DNA of 64,000 bases from Basidiobolus meristosporus CBS 931.73 (GCA_002104905.1 MCFE01000039.1:124001-188000), one strand, 5' to 3'. Shown: positions 1-11,590, counted from the first letter of the stretch. The notes: a model not told the origin generated them from the sequence alone. Numbers and translations: made by a program.

Positions 1-1929
1 TTGTAATAGACCGCGCAGTAGAAAACATATCTATTAAGCGGGCGGTTGAAAGCATCTACAGCTCCTACCTGCCGAAGGGTGCTCATCCATATCTATATAT
101 CAGTATTAGTATGAAACCCTTGAATGTTGATGTCAACGTTCATCCCACGAAACGCGAGGTATCTATCACGGGGGTCAAATAGAAAGCACTTTGACTGATG
201 CGATGATATCGTAGGTACATTTCTTAAACGAAGAGGAAGTTGTGGAGGAAATTGCACAAGCATTACAAGCACGACTGGCAGATGCGAATTCATCTCGTAC
301 TTTCCTTGCTCAGGTACGGTTTCACACCATCCGGTTATACTCGCAATACTCTAACCTCCAATAACATCACCAGACCGTATTAACAAATGACAAGGATGTT
401 GGAATCCTAACAACCAAGCCCACCGACACCCAAGAACAGTCGACATCAAAAGGTTGGGGAGATGTAGTCATTTGTACTATCTTGAATGATTAGCTTACCA
501 CATTCTCTCAACTAGCTTCAACTCCTGCCAAAGTTCACGAATACAAATTGGTCAGAACTGATAGTCGCGCTAGAACTCTTGAACACTTCTATGATCTTTC
601 TCAATCTGGTTCAAAAAAGATACGAACCTCTGAAAATTCAGATGTATCAAACTCACCTGCAGCCACACCAAAACCTAGTCGTCTGATACCGACTGAGTCT
701 TCGTCAACAAGGTTTTTACTGTGGATGAACCTTTCTTTTACCTAGGACGCAATTAATATGATCCATTTCTTACCACCTGCACAGTAAAGAGAATTCTAAT
801 AGAATGGAGGTAGACAAGCCAGACGACGCACCAGTTCGTACTCACGTCGAAGAGCAGCCAGTCGAAGAAGAGGAAATAGCAAGTACAAAGCAAGTTAGAG
901 TGGAGGTTCGTTTAACAAGTGTATTAGAGCTAAGGGAGGAAATACAAGAGCAAGGCCATCATGGTAAGTATTGTTTCCTATGTAGCACCATTTCAGTCTC
1001 ACTAAAGCCAAAATGTGAAGGCCTCACACAGCTGTTTGGAAACCATACATTTGTTGGTGTGGTGGATGATTCTCTCGCTCTAATTCAGCACCAGACGAAA
1101 CTTTACCTAGTGAATTATCAAACAATCAGGTACTGAGATTGCGTATATTTCCAAGAAAACCGTACATACTGATCAACTGATTGATACAGTGAGGAGCTCT
1201 TCTACCAGCTTGTTCTCAAAGAATTCTGCAATTTTGGGAAGATTGTGCTTTCCTCGCCAGCACCGATCGCGAAGCTTTTAATGGTTGCGCTGGAGGAGGA
1301 GCGAAAGTATGGTTTGGAGCCAGACATCAAGCCCAACCAGGAAATCGTAGAAGTATGGAATCTGAATCTTTTTCTTTGCAACTGGTTATCCATTCGTTGA
1401 CCGCAGGTTGATTCAATTAGCCGATCGTGGATCTCTTGGTATCTAGACGGGACATGCTGCTGGAGTACTTTGCCATGGATATTAATGAAAAGGGCATGTT
1501 GACGAAACTCCCATTAATCATAAAGGGATACGCACCCAATTTAGACAAGCTTCCTATGTTTCTCCTGCGCCTGGGGACTGAGGTACGATATACATGTTCC
1601 AAAGCTTCTAGCCTATCGATATGCACCATACGAGATGAATCCTCATGGTTTAAATCAACATCCAGGTCGATTGGGAGTCAGAGAAGGGGTGCTTCTCTTC
1701 CTTGGCCAGAGAACTCGCCATCTTCTACTCAACGGAAGCACCGGCTCTAGTTGAGGGCGAGAAGCAGAAGAATAAAGCGGCAAAAGAGCGCTTCCGATGG
1801 GAGGTTGAACACCTCATCTTCCCCACCGTCAAAGGACATCTCGTCCCACCGAGCAGCCTGACGGAGGGGAATTGCGTAGTTCAGGTGGCAGATCTGCCTG
1901 AACTCTATCGAATCTTTGAAAGATGTTGA
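1..1929 (+). CDS. MLH1: DNA mismatch repair protein MLH1 (3' part, cut by window edge)
   Basis: This is the MutL-homologue subunit of the nuclear mismatch-repair heterodimers (with PMS1/PMS2-type partners). The 5' end lies outside the window, so the first part of the GHKL ATPase is missing. What remains starts in the S5-like half of the ATPase with the conserved [11 protein letters not shown] motif, which is split by an intron (about 159-214). A low-complexity Ser/Pro linker (about 516-711) follows, then the MLH1 C-terminal dimerisation domain, recognisable from HNHSFVG-like and [13 protein letters not shown]-like stretches near 1035-1135. The protein ends in the classic C-terminal tetrapeptide FERC just before the TGA at 1927-1929. 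At least seven exons are needed; the joins at 313/374, 452/516 and 711/about 790 keep the frame. The FERC end is a strong family mark because in yeast it contributes to the composite endonuclease site. Identity is secure; internal splice sites are approximate. Confidence 0.93.
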
Positions 1930-2128
1930 AATAAAAGCAAATGTGAATACTGCATTGAATGGGATTTATTTTCACCACTTCAAGAGTGTCGCATGTGTGT
2001 GTAAGAGAAATGTATGGATAAGCTAGCATGGGTCGACAACCAGGGAACGGACTACAGGGTTGGGTGGATTAAAAACAATGACATGAATCTATGTTGGAAA
2101 GTTGCGCGATATTTATGTAAAGGTGGAA

Positions 2129-4364
2129 TCATCTATCGTCTCTGTCATCCCCCCGAGGATTCTTCTTGGGCGGCTGCGCGCCAGCATGCACATCTACCAC
2201 ATCCAAAGGACGCTTGGAGTTCTTGGCATAGCGGTATTGGTCCGGGTCCTCTGGAGGGTAATTCCCGTAGTTGTTGCCATACATCGGTGGTCGATATCCG
2301 TAATAACGATAGTAGTCCATTGGCGGCGGTGGTCTATTCATATTCATCATGTATGGTTGAGGGGGTCCGTTCCAGTAGGGTGCGGGCCGCATGTGAGGGT
2401 AGTACGGCATGGGATTTGGGTAGTTCCGAGGATAGTTGGGGTTCTGTGGTCTCATTCTGGGTGGCTGTGCGGGATCCTTTCCTGGTTGATGCTGCGAGTT
2501 GGATGGCTTGTGATCCTCTTGGGGGCTGGCTTTTTTGGCGCTGGGCTCAGACGCACCGACTGTGGAAATCGGGTTGGTTCCGGCATCTTGATTCGCGCCG
2601 GTTGCTTTGGACGCGGCATAGTTTCTCACATAGCTTTCGACCTCAGAGCGCAGTCCGTTGTTCGGTACCAGGTGGTCGGGGGTTTGATTAGCCGCGAAAC
2701 ATGATGGACAAGTGAACTGGTTCTCCATTAGCTCGTTTCGAATACCTGGAAATTCTGTTGGATTAAACAAAGTCGTTGACATGGAAGAAGATTCGAAAGG
2801 GGCCTACACTCGTCACAGAAGGTTTTACTACAACATGGGATGATCACTGCATCCTTTAGTAGGCCCGAGCAGATGGAGCAGCTTAACTCGGGTTTAACTG
2901 GGATTTGATCGTAAGTAATGGAGGAACGCGCAGTAGCCATGATCTTCTCCCAAGCTTGACTGGAGGGGTCTGGTTAGTATCGATTGGTTTGGCCGCGATT
3001 GCTTCAATACTTACGAATCAGGCTGAGCAACCACCAGACCGCCGTCGGGAGTAACCATCACGCCGCCTTGGGCGTTTTTGGGAGCATCAACAGCCTTCAA
3101 AAAGCTTTTCGGAATTCCAGTGGTACGCTTGATGCGGGGTTTGTCAAATTCTTTGTCGCCGTTAGTCGGACAATTGTTGATGTAATGCCCTGCACCCCGA
3201 AAATCGTTAGAAATTGTTGCCAATGTTGAGTTGCGAGTTGCGGGTTTACTGACCTTTCTGGCCGCAACGGAAGCACACATAGCTAGGCGGGGGAGCCCTA
3301 ACGGGCATGCTGTTGCTATTCTGCGGACGTTTCTTGAAAGGTGTCATGATCGGTGTTGCTCTAAGTTGGATGTCAGCTGCGTGAGTAGGCGTACCGTCAT
3401 AATGAAACAATAACATGCTTACTCGGCCATTCTCTCCTGTTGTTGCTCCCACTGCTCACTACTTTGTCTGAACATGGCTTGAATCCTGGCCTCCTCAGAA
3501 TCGTCATCAAGTGGAACCGTTGGTGGTGGGGGATTCATGGCCTATTTGATGTCTATTACTGATCAGTTCTCAAGTGAAACGCTATATATTCAAACCGTAC
3601 CGGAGCAGGCGTATTGTCCATATGGCTTCTGAGAGGTGATTAGCAGGTGGGGAGAAAATCCATATCGTAAAGGAAAACATACCCTCCGACATTGCCCCTT
3701 GGCCGAGGCTTCGGCACCAACCCCTGCGGATTCGAGGCGTGTCCACTGACATAGTGCTGAGCAGTACCTTTGCCGGGTTTCGAGGCGGGCAGGCGGCGCA
3801 CGATCACTGAAGTGGCCCTGGGAACGATAAAGGTATCATCGGAATATTCTATGCAAGTTCAAATAGGAATTAATGACCGAGACCGAAAAAAAGGCATCAA
3901 AGGGACAGGAAGTGCGTGTAAAGAAGGGCATTCCTCGAGTGGGTGGGCGGGTCAACTTGAAAAAATAAACACAGGTGCCGTTCCATACGGAACGAAACGC
4001 TTCCACCTCACATGAGAAGGCCATGAAAAACCACCTGGGTAGCAGCTCTTTTCTTTTTAATTGTTACGAGACAAAAGTTTATTTTTTTGGTTTGGGCTCG
4101 AAAACCAAGAAGTTTCAAAAGGAATGGTGACCAGGTACACGCTTCCAAACCGACAAGAGTTGCCCCAGCAAGAAGGAAAATTTTAGCGACCCTACCTTCA
4201 TCTGACTGCGCGTTATAGATGGCAAGGTCGAAATCCGTGCCCTTTCCTAGCTTCTTGGCTAATATGATTTCCCGCTTGAGATCGAAGACGGAGATGCCGG
4301 TTCCGTCGAACGTGCAGATATCATAATCTTTGGCGGATTTAAACTTATAATATACAACTGACAT
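2129..4364 (-). CDS. MPE1: Mpe1/RBBP6-type mRNA 3'-end processing protein (DWNN, zinc knuckle, RING)
   Basis: A subunit of the cleavage and polyadenylation machinery with probable E3 ubiquitin-ligase activity. Domains in order: a DWNN ubiquitin-like domain at the N-terminus, starting MSVVYYKFKSAKDYDICTFDG and continuing in the next exon with VPRATSVIVRRLPA; a CCHC zinc knuckle (CFRCGQKGHYINNCP, split by an intron near 3190-3250); a RING/U-box-like domain (CSICSGLLKDAVIIPCC, then FCDEC and CPSCF after another intron); and a long low-complexity Pro/Tyr/Asn/Gly-rich tail ending KKNPRGDDRDDR. This DWNN-knuckle-RING order is diagnostic of the family. The start at 4364 is the first ATG giving the DWNN consensus. 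About seven exons. It is convergent with MLH1, whose stop lies 200 bases away. Animal RBBP6 adds Rb- and p53-binding tails, but this protein is closer in length to the shorter Mpe1 form. Confidence 0.92.
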
Positions 4365-4591
4365 GGTAACGTTCACACCAAAGAACAAGATCGGTTGGTT
4401 GGAACGAGAGAAAGAAGAGTATCTATGTGACCGGAAATGCACTGACAGATACTCAAGGAATTCAAATGAAAAAAAAAGTCCGCCATGCACCAATTAACAT
4501 GTATGCCATTCTGGTGATTTAAGCAATTCTTTGATTGGATGTTTATTCAAAAAGCAGAAAGCAAAAAGCAAAAAGCATAATAATAGAACAG

Positions 4592-5432
4592 CTATGAGGT
4601 CAGTCTATCGACAATCCAGTCAAGTCCGTCGAATAGGCTAAATGGGAGTTAGTGGGGCTTCGGTTTCCAGGAGCATGATGGCTAACTTACCCAAATCCAG
4701 TGAGAGCCGAGCAAGCTTGGATGTGCCATTGACGGTCGGTGAGTGAGGTCAACGAGAGTGCTTCTGAGATTTGAGCTGCGGAAAGTGCGCCCTGGAGGTC
4801 CTGCTTGTTGGCGAGAATCAAGAGGCTTGCGGTTTTCAAGGACTGCAGTTGGATCGTCCCGAAATTAGTGTCTGTATCTGGCGTGGTGTGATGATTCGAT
4901 TATCTCTTACGTCACTCTCCAGCATCTTATGCAACTCTGCCTTGGCTAAGTGTATTCTATCTTTGTCGTTACTATCAATAACCATGATTACCGCCTGCAA
5001 GGACTTGTTAGTGCTGTGCATAGGAGGCCAACTCGATAGATGCTGTACCTTGGCATTGGTGTAATAGGCGGACCATGAAGCTCGCAAGGCCTCTTGCCCG
5101 CCAACATCCCACATCAGGAACCGAACATTCTTGTATACAATTTCCTAGCCGCAAACAAAGGTCAATCACAGCCCAACAGTAGATGCATGTTTAAGGCAGC
5201 ATACCTCTACATTACTACCAATGGTAGGTGTGGTGGAAGCGACCTCGTTATACAAACTGCAACAGCATCATAAAGTCAGCGTATCTCTTCATAGTGTCGG
5301 TTAAATATCACCTCTTTCTTACAGTTTGTATAGCACAGTAGTTTTACCAGCGTTATCCAAGCCAACAATTACGATCTTATGCTCATCGTTACTCCAAAAT
5401 AATCTCCAGACTTTACTAAACAGAATCCCCAT
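4592..5432 (-). CDS. ARL5: ARF-like small GTPase, ARL5 type
   Basis: An ARF-family GTPase of the Golgi/trans-Golgi. The protein begins [19 protein letters not shown], so Gly2 is available for N-myristoylation and an amphipathic helix follows. G1 is GLDNAGKTT, the switch II region contains [13 protein letters not shown], and the NKxD motif appears as [12 protein letters not shown]. The stretch [11 protein letters not shown] before switch I and the end of the protein ([10 protein letters not shown]) fit ARL5 better than ARF1 or ARL1. In animals ARL5 recruits the GARP tethering complex to the trans-Golgi; that role here is inferred. About six exons, with a short last exon ending at the TAG at 4592-4594. 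ARL5 is absent from budding yeast, so its presence points to a less derived fungus. It faces the Tra2-like gene across a 590-base divergent intergenic region. Confidence 0.88.
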
Positions 5433-6022
5433 TGTCGGCCACTTCGGGGAACGAGAGAGATGTTGGTTAGAGCAGTGTATCGGGGGAGAAAAGCCGAGTG
5501 CTACCTTATGTAGGGAGTGAAAAGGGAGTACGGGAATTCCATTGTGAAATCGATACAAATTTGATGAGAAATTTACATGAAGTTGTAACCATAGTCAAGC
5601 TTCTGGGCCACCACCATATGATAGGGTCGGTGCAGTCCTTCATCACAACTTTCCATGCTACGACACACTCCTGAAATGGGCCCAAATCTCTGCCTCAGGC
5701 GACATCTTGGATGTAACCACCAACATGCATTCTCAAGCATCCAAATCCATCTCTTGTTGAATCCCAGATACTCGTTTTTCATTATCTATGCCATCAATCA
5801 CGTGAAATTCTTCAACTTGATTCGAAAATTTCCTCATCCTTAACCTGAGTCTGAAGCCACGTCTTTCCCACGTCTTTCTTTTGTGTACTAAGAATACCTA
5901 CTTCTGCCTGCTTGATTCCATACTCTGAAAGTTTTGTCTATCGCGTTTTAGCATATAGATTCTTCATTGTAGCGAATCATCTGTTGAAAACTTGTACATC
6001 TCTTAAATAGATAGCACTAATC
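5433..6022. promoter_or_regulatory. Divergent intergenic region between ARL5 and the Tra2-like gene
   Basis: 590 bases separate the two start codons, so both promoters must lie here. I see only short open frames with no family resemblance, pyrimidine-rich tracts on the plus strand near 5830-6000, and no clear TATA box. No RNA gene or repeat was recognised. Confidence 0.4.
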
Positions 6023-7156
6023 ATGGTAGTTTACTGCTCATACTGGTGGAAGCTTTTCCCCCTTCCCTCTGATTAACTTTCTACCTTTATAGACCGACAC
6101 AGATGTCAAAGACACTTCTCGATTTTCCAACGGGGATGGAAGAAAAGATTCTCGGGAAGATCTTCCTCTTGATCAATTAGATAGCAACTCACATATGGAT
6201 CGTCGCCCCCAATCCCCTCGACGAGATGAGCCCAGCCGACGAGAATCTATCGATGAAGTCAACCCCGGCAACAACTTGTTCATCACTGGCCTTTCCAAGC
6301 TTACACGTGAACAGGACTTGGAGATTTTATTTGAGAAGTTCGGAAAAGTAAGCCCCACACACACGAGTGCTCCATCCCCACTCGACCGTTCACACTAACC
6401 GACCTCAACTGCAATAGGTATCAAAATGCGAAGTTGTACGTGAGCCACACTCCCGGGAATCAAGAAGATTCGCTTTCGTAGAGATGGAGAAGATGGAAGA
6501 AGCCGAGGCTGCTATTAAAGCCATCAGTGGCCAAGATGTTCACGGACGAATCATCACCGTCGAAAAGGTTAGCATTTATTGAGTGCACGCAACGCTGCAC
6601 TGGCTAAACAAGCGTATTTCAGGCTCGTCGCTCGCGGCCACGTGATCCCACACCCGGCATGTATGCAGGAAAACCAAGACCCAGACGTCCGGGTAGCTAT
6701 TTAAAGGCATTCACGCTTTATGTTAGATCACTGATTAATTGACGGTTTATAGAGCGTCGCTATGATCCCTATCCACCACCAAGCTATGAGCCACGCTACG
6801 ACCGACCACCACCACGTGAATATGAGCGCCGCTCATACTCTCGTGACTATGATCGCTACGAGCGTGAATACAGCGGGGGCGGAAGTGGGCGTTTCGATCG
6901 CCCAGACAGATACGACCGTTATGAGCGCTACCCACGCTCTTACGACTCGTATGATCGCTATGAACGCCCTTCGAGATATGATAGATACGATGATCGCGAG
7001 CGTAGACCCCGATATGATTACCCACCAGTAGGGATGCCACCAAGATCTCGAAGCCCCCCACCACGCTCCGACAGAGGTTATCCTGAAAGAAGATCTCGAA
7101 GCCCTCGCGGCGATAGAGGCACTTACACCGATCGCAGATCCAGAAGCCCTCGCTAA
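6023..7156 (+). CDS. TRA2: Transformer-2-like SR splicing factor (RRM with Arg/Tyr/Asp-rich tail)
   Basis: A nuclear RNA-binding protein likely to act in splice-site choice. The start codon at 6023 is followed at once by an intron (GTAGTT...ATAG), so the first exon codes for a single methionine. The body has a short Arg/Ser/Asp-rich N-terminal region, then one RRM: RNP2 is NNLFITGLS and RNP1 is RRFAFVEM (split by an intron near 6350-6420), followed by GRIITVEKARRSRPRDPTPG, the Tra2-type linker. The tail is a long run of Tyr/Arg/Asp/Glu/Pro-rich segments (6750-7150) ending in RSRSPR motifs that are likely SR-kinase targets. Five exons. The RRM is most like animal TRA2 and fission-yeast-type SR proteins; the Tyr/Asp/Arg tail also recalls CIRBP/RBM proteins, so the exact orthology is less sure than the class. 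Confidence 0.85.
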
Positions 7157-8656
7157 CTCTGACCAAGCCGAATCGTCACGACTTGAATTCACTTTTTTCT
7201 ATCACTAGTTTTTTTTATAACCAACGGTCAAGTAGAAACGCCCGCGACTCTTCCAGTCATTCAATTCTGAGGCGCACAATCAATCACTATTAAAATTGCC
7301 CATAAAAGCAAACAAAAAAATATAACAGACAGAAGCAATGCCAATTTCCAATCGTTTTTTTCAAACAATCTTGTTGCTTCGTAATCAGCATGGTACGGAC
7401 GCACGCAACTACACCAAACATAATAAAAGGATGATCGACCCCACGCACTCATTCGACTGCGAGTGGAGACTGAGCCACGTCTCCCCGAGCCATTTCTTCT
7501 TCACCACCACTCCATCTAGCTTCTTCGCTCGCTTGGTCAGAAACGAGGCTGCTGGATCTGACGCTTCCTTCGCGCTCGCCCTCGTACTCCCGCGCCTACC
7601 ATCGCTTTTTCACCACGACACCTGCGACGACACACACGCACCCCCATCACTTTACAATTGAACTAACCTTCATCATTCAAAATAGGCCCGTACTCCTGCC
7701 AATGGCCCCATTGGATGCTGCGAGAACACCGCGCGCCGAGCAAGGTAAGCACTTTTACGGTACGAATTCGTGAATGAGTTTGTTCCGGTTCGGTCATTCT
7801 ATATGGAATCCCCCGCACCAAAAGGTCGTGTATATCTAATAAAGCCAACTCGCTCGGCGTCAGCGCTGGCGAAATCCAACTCGAACGTGTATATTATCTC
7901 GTTATCGCCCCACATTTACCCAACAGCTGAGAGGTCCAACTCAAAATCATCTCCTACAATACTCGCTTCCCACCCGAGTCCATTCGACCAATTTCCCAAC
8001 GAAACCTCCCTATCTACCTCAACACCTACCACATTCCTTCTGAGAAAGTGTAATCAACACCACACCACGCCAAACAATTGCTAATTGGTCAGAGACAATC
8101 CTCGGGTTCATGAAAATAACACTTGACCACAGTCAACACAATAAATGGCCATTAAAGATTGCTGTCGGTACCTCAGCTCCTCGACCAATGTCGGGGATTA
8201 CTGAAGATGATTAATTGTTTCGGTTGGTGATGAGACATGTTTGTTGAACGTGATTAGCTTAGCCCGTTGGGCGTGATGAATAATACCCCCCCCTCCGGAA
8301 TCACGTGCTCAGATAGTCAACGAACGACGCTGATGATGACTATCCACCCATTGCGGAATCTGGACGAGATGGTCGGAAATTTTCGATAGGTCAATGTTTC
8401 TATTTCAAGCAGGTTTTACTATACAAGTGTTATGTATTCTTATTAAATATAGAGTTTAGGAGCTATGCATGGACTGAGTGAGAGAAGTGGAATCTATACA
8501 AGAATGACAGTGAAAGAGAGAGCAAACACTTTCGAGCCAAAGCAGAGGGTCTATTCAAAATGGGAAGGGCTGAGGATTAGATTACTGGTATACCACTACG
8601 GGCGGGAAGAGAGACATGGATGGGGAGCAGGTTTGTGGAACGCGGGGCTTTACAGC
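7157..8656. other. Gene-poor 1.5 kb stretch; possible small unrecognised gene
   Basis: No gene here is recognisable. Two things suggest the stretch is not empty. On the minus strand, 7261-7452 is open and ends in a convincing hydrophobic segment (LALLLSVIFFCLLLWAIL). Around 7684-7744 a GC-rich block is flanked on the plus strand by a good acceptor (CAAAATAG) and donor (GTAAGC). The same block can also be read on the minus strand between GCAG and GTTAGT. I could not join these into a protein with a family match. CT-rich plus-strand DNA (7470-7660, 7990-8080) and a C-run at 8285-8293 may be UTR or promoter. 8090-8460 shows nothing. Confidence 0.3.
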
Positions 8657-9343
8657 TCACGGATATATCGTGAGGAATGGTTCACCACTGGTTGCTTTGC
8701 ATGAATCAGCTTTGGTACCAGGTTTTTCGGGTGACTGCTTCCATAACTTTTGAAGCAGCAGCTTAGACTGGTTCTGAAGAATCCGTTTGAAGTTCCGTTG
8801 CTGTTGGAAGAGGAAGTCCGGGGTGCACACGAACTCCTGTGGGGTCAGCCATTGCCCATTGATACAGATCTTGGGCACGAACGAGATGAAAGCCTTCTTG
8901 GTGACGGTGTAGGTCAACCTCCAGGGGGACTTCCGCGGGACCCTAGGCCGCACCGAAAGGGACGTCTCCGAATTGAACAGCTCGTACTTTTTCGACTCCT
9001 TTAGTAGGTTGGGGGTTAGGAACTCCTGGTTTTCGGTCTTTACCGGGACAAAGGCGTCTTTGTTGGAGAGATGGAAGTAGCGAACCGACACCCTTTGGGA
9101 AGGGTAAAACTGAAGCTCCGCGGTTTTCGGGTCGCACGATTTGCACTCGAACTCGGCGGAGAACCGCCAAGAGTTGGCTTGGTGAAAGATAAGGGAGACC
9201 CGCAGCGGGGCGACAACCAGGCGCCGCTTGAGAACATGATGGGCCACCTCCCATAGACTGGGGGACACCTTGAAAAGGCTTAGCAAAGTGGGACGGTCTA
9301 AATTCTGAAGAATGACTATCTGAACATCAACAGGTAAAAGCAA
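8657..9343 (-). CDS. Putative F-box-like protein (5' end unresolved)
   Basis: About 228 residues in one exon. The visible N-terminal region, LPVDVQIVILQNLDRPTLLS followed by LFKVSPSLWEVAHHVL, fits the F-box pattern (LPxE/D...IL..L....L..L..V...W). F-box proteins bind Skp1 in SCF ubiquitin ligases. The rest (basic, Phe/Lys/Pro-rich, with a Gln/Lys-rich stretch) matches no recruitment domain I know. There is no in-frame ATG: a TGA lies upstream near 9390, and the visible frame begins at a TTG. So either a 5' exon is joined through an acceptor such as CCAAAG (about 9366), or the gene is broken. Length and composition are consistent with real coding. Function is inferred only from the F-box-like segment. 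Confidence 0.5.
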   Translation of the reverse strand: MLLPVDVQIVILQNLDRPTLLSLFKVSPSLWEVAHHVLKRRLVVAPLRVSLIFHQANSWRFSAEFECKSCDPKTAELQFYPSQRVSVRYFHLSNKDAFVPVKTENQEFLTPNLLKESKKYELFNSETSLSVRPRVPRKSPWRLTYTVTKKAFISFVPKICINGQWLTPQEFVCTPDFLFQQQRNFKRILQNQSKLLLQKLWKQSPEKPGTKADSCKATSGEPFLTIYP

Positions 9344-10911
9344 AAGGTGGCATGTGGGCGGCAGCTTTGGTCCGTTTAAAGACGCTCATGCTCGCGACGA
9401 ATTAGGAATACTGGTATGTGGGAATGCGAAGTGAGCGGACCGTTTGGTGGGTGGTGGTGAGATGGAAAGTGCGTTTTATTTCAGTGGAGCGAAGGGGTGA
9501 CATAAAAGTGTTCACCAGGCCAGTCACCATTGGTGGAAAACTCCTCCTACACTAAGAAATCCCTGAGAAATCGCCCATTTTCGAGATATTTTCATGGGAA
9601 CTCCTTCCATTTCAACTTGGTTAGTTTGCCTATCTATTTTGGGGGATTCAATCAAGTGATGTAGCATCTGAATCAGCCAATGATGTCCCCGCCGTCCAAA
9701 AACAGGATGGTGATGGGTTTGAATGGATGGTTAATGGAACGTTTATTCAATGTATGCACACCGCACCAATCTGACTACTGTTGAACAACCTCACTTTACC
9801 GGTATATACGCTGTGGTTTCAATAGGTGTATTTGTAGCTCTGCCTCTGGCCTTCCAAATTAGGCAATTTAATCATTGGCACTCATGCAGCAAATGAGAGA
9901 GAAACCAGACAACCTATGTGCGGGACAACCAGTGAGCCCGCTGAGCCAGATGACTCATATTTCCAACCAGCCCAACATTCTTTTGGTAATTGTGCCATTT
10001 GACCAAGAGCATGCGGCTATCTATCAGACGTCGAGACATGTGTAGATGCGAAGATAAGTCATCTCCATCCTCTAGCGCAGTTTTACCTGCGTATCACGAG
10101 GACTTTTTCCTCTTTAAGGATCTTCCTGATCAACACCATCATCATCATCATCGTTGTGAAGCACAAACATGATTCAGAGAGGTTAGGATGCACTTGGATA
10201 GGCTCTCCTGGGCACTGCTGCGTACGGACCCCTGACTCAATGTGTGGTTTTCAACAACCACATATGATAAAGTTACCAAAAGAGGCGGTGATAAGTTAGA
10301 GTCTAGTCGACAAATCGAAAAGCGCCTTGGTTGTGTTCTGGATGACCTCTCGCCGTTCCTCGTGCTTTAGACAATGTCCATTGCGAGGGCCGAAACGCAA
10401 CGACGAGGAGATTAAAAAAGCAATACAGACGTAGTATCCCGAAGATCCGTAAGGCATCGTCCATTAAGAGAGTAATTTAGACAAGATTGCCCGATCCTCC
10501 CAAGCCAATATCACATAATGTGCTATCCTGCAACATGCTCCGCGATAGCGGAAGTATTGTTGCGAGCGATGCGGCTAATTTGTCATTTCTGAGCGGGCTT
10601 GACAGGGAGTGCATGCGTACAGTAAATCCTCACGGTACTTTAGTTAAAACTTTGGTCAAATTAAGTGAAGCTACTAAACTTAATAAATGACCAGTGTCCC
10701 AACCAAATTTAATCAAGTAATGAGTGGTTCAACTAAATTTAATCAAGTAGTGGTTTAACTAAATTTACTCAGAAAATAGGCATTCTCTCAGACGGTGGAG
10801 AAAGGTAAATCTATTCAACAAAGAGTGGGTAAATGATGAAAGGTGAAGGATGAAATGGGTGAATCAATGAGGCATAAATAATAGTGGAGTTGGTGGTTAT
10901 ATGATATGCAT
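9344..10911. other. Intergenic, 1.57 kb, with AT-rich repeats
   Basis: No gene recognised. 9990-10172 is open but low-complexity, with a run of CATCAT coding for histidines. An imperfect repeat cluster lies at about 10640-10772 and is listed separately. The right end must hold the 3' UTR of the mitochondrial bL21 gene, and the left end the promoter of the F-box-like gene. Confidence 0.4.
10635..10772. repeat. AT-rich imperfect direct and inverted repeats, MITE-like
   Basis: AACYAAATTTAMTCAAG-type units start at 10701, 10731 and 10757. The element GTACTTTAGTTAAAAC at 10635-10650 is roughly the inverse of GTTTAACTAAATTTAC at 10753-10768. That gives a small AT-rich block of about 135 bases with imperfect inverted ends and internal direct repeats. 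A degenerate non-autonomous transposon is possible; a simple AT-rich repeat is the alternative. Confidence 0.35.
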
Positions 10912-11590
10912 CTATTCCAGTTTATTCACCTCCACTTCGGAGATCCTGAGAACAGTGTAGGGTTGTCTATGGGTGAGGCGACGTTGATATCCCTTTCTTC
11001 TCTTCTTCTTGATGATCTCGATTTGCTTTCCCTTGGGCTGTTCGATCACCGTTGCACGGATGCTGTAGAAGTCTGAATTCACGTAGGGCTTTCCCTGGAT
11101 GGTATAATCATGGGAACCAAGCTCTCGAACTCTATTGAGCTTCAATATATCGCCCAGTTGAACCTCCTTCATATGATCCACTACGACGACATCGTTCTTG
11201 GTTACAAGGAAAGGGCGTCCGGCAATCTCAGCAATAGCATAATAACGGAGTTGGTCTCTGAGAGTGTTGACAGCCTTCACGGTTTCGGGTTCATGCTTCG
11301 CGACGGCGCTTTGTTCACCTGCAGAAGGCATTCATTAGATTCATATACAAAAATCGCACAGAAGCATAAGCTGTCGGCAGCACCAATGGAGAGAAACTTA
11401 CTCAGGAGCTGGCTGTTTTGATGGAAATGGCGGACAAAGGCTGAAATTAAGAAGAGACAACCATTAGTTCCAGCTCAAACGGAAACTCGTACAAGCTAAG
11501 CATACATTGAGTTAATAGGGGACTTTGAGTCGACTTGGCGGCCGAAAAACAGGCCCTAGCGGCACTTTTGTATATGTTTAGAGAGAGCAT
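10912..11590 (-). CDS. MRPL21: Mitochondrial large-subunit ribosomal protein bL21m
   Basis: A structural protein of the mitochondrial 54S subunit. Three exons: 11506-11590, 11402-11440 and 10912-11318. Exon 1 starts MLSLNIYKSAARACFSAAK. The join across exon 2 reads SFVRHFHQNSQLLSEQ, so the N-terminus is basic, Ser/Ala-rich and free of acidic residues at first, a good mitochondrial presequence. The conserved body starts near YYAIAEIAGRPFLVTKNDVV and contains GDILKLNRV, then the basic tail KKKRRKGYQRRLTHRQPYT that is the hallmark of bacterial L21. The tiny 39-base exon 2 is required to keep the frame, and both of its splice sites are canonical. It is head to head with uL24m across about 300 bases. 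Confidence 0.92.

Noticed and set aside
2014-2704. Two plus-strand open frames of 200-225 codons
   Set aside because: They lie antisense to the last, low-complexity exon of MPE1, whose DWNN-knuckle-RING order is certain.
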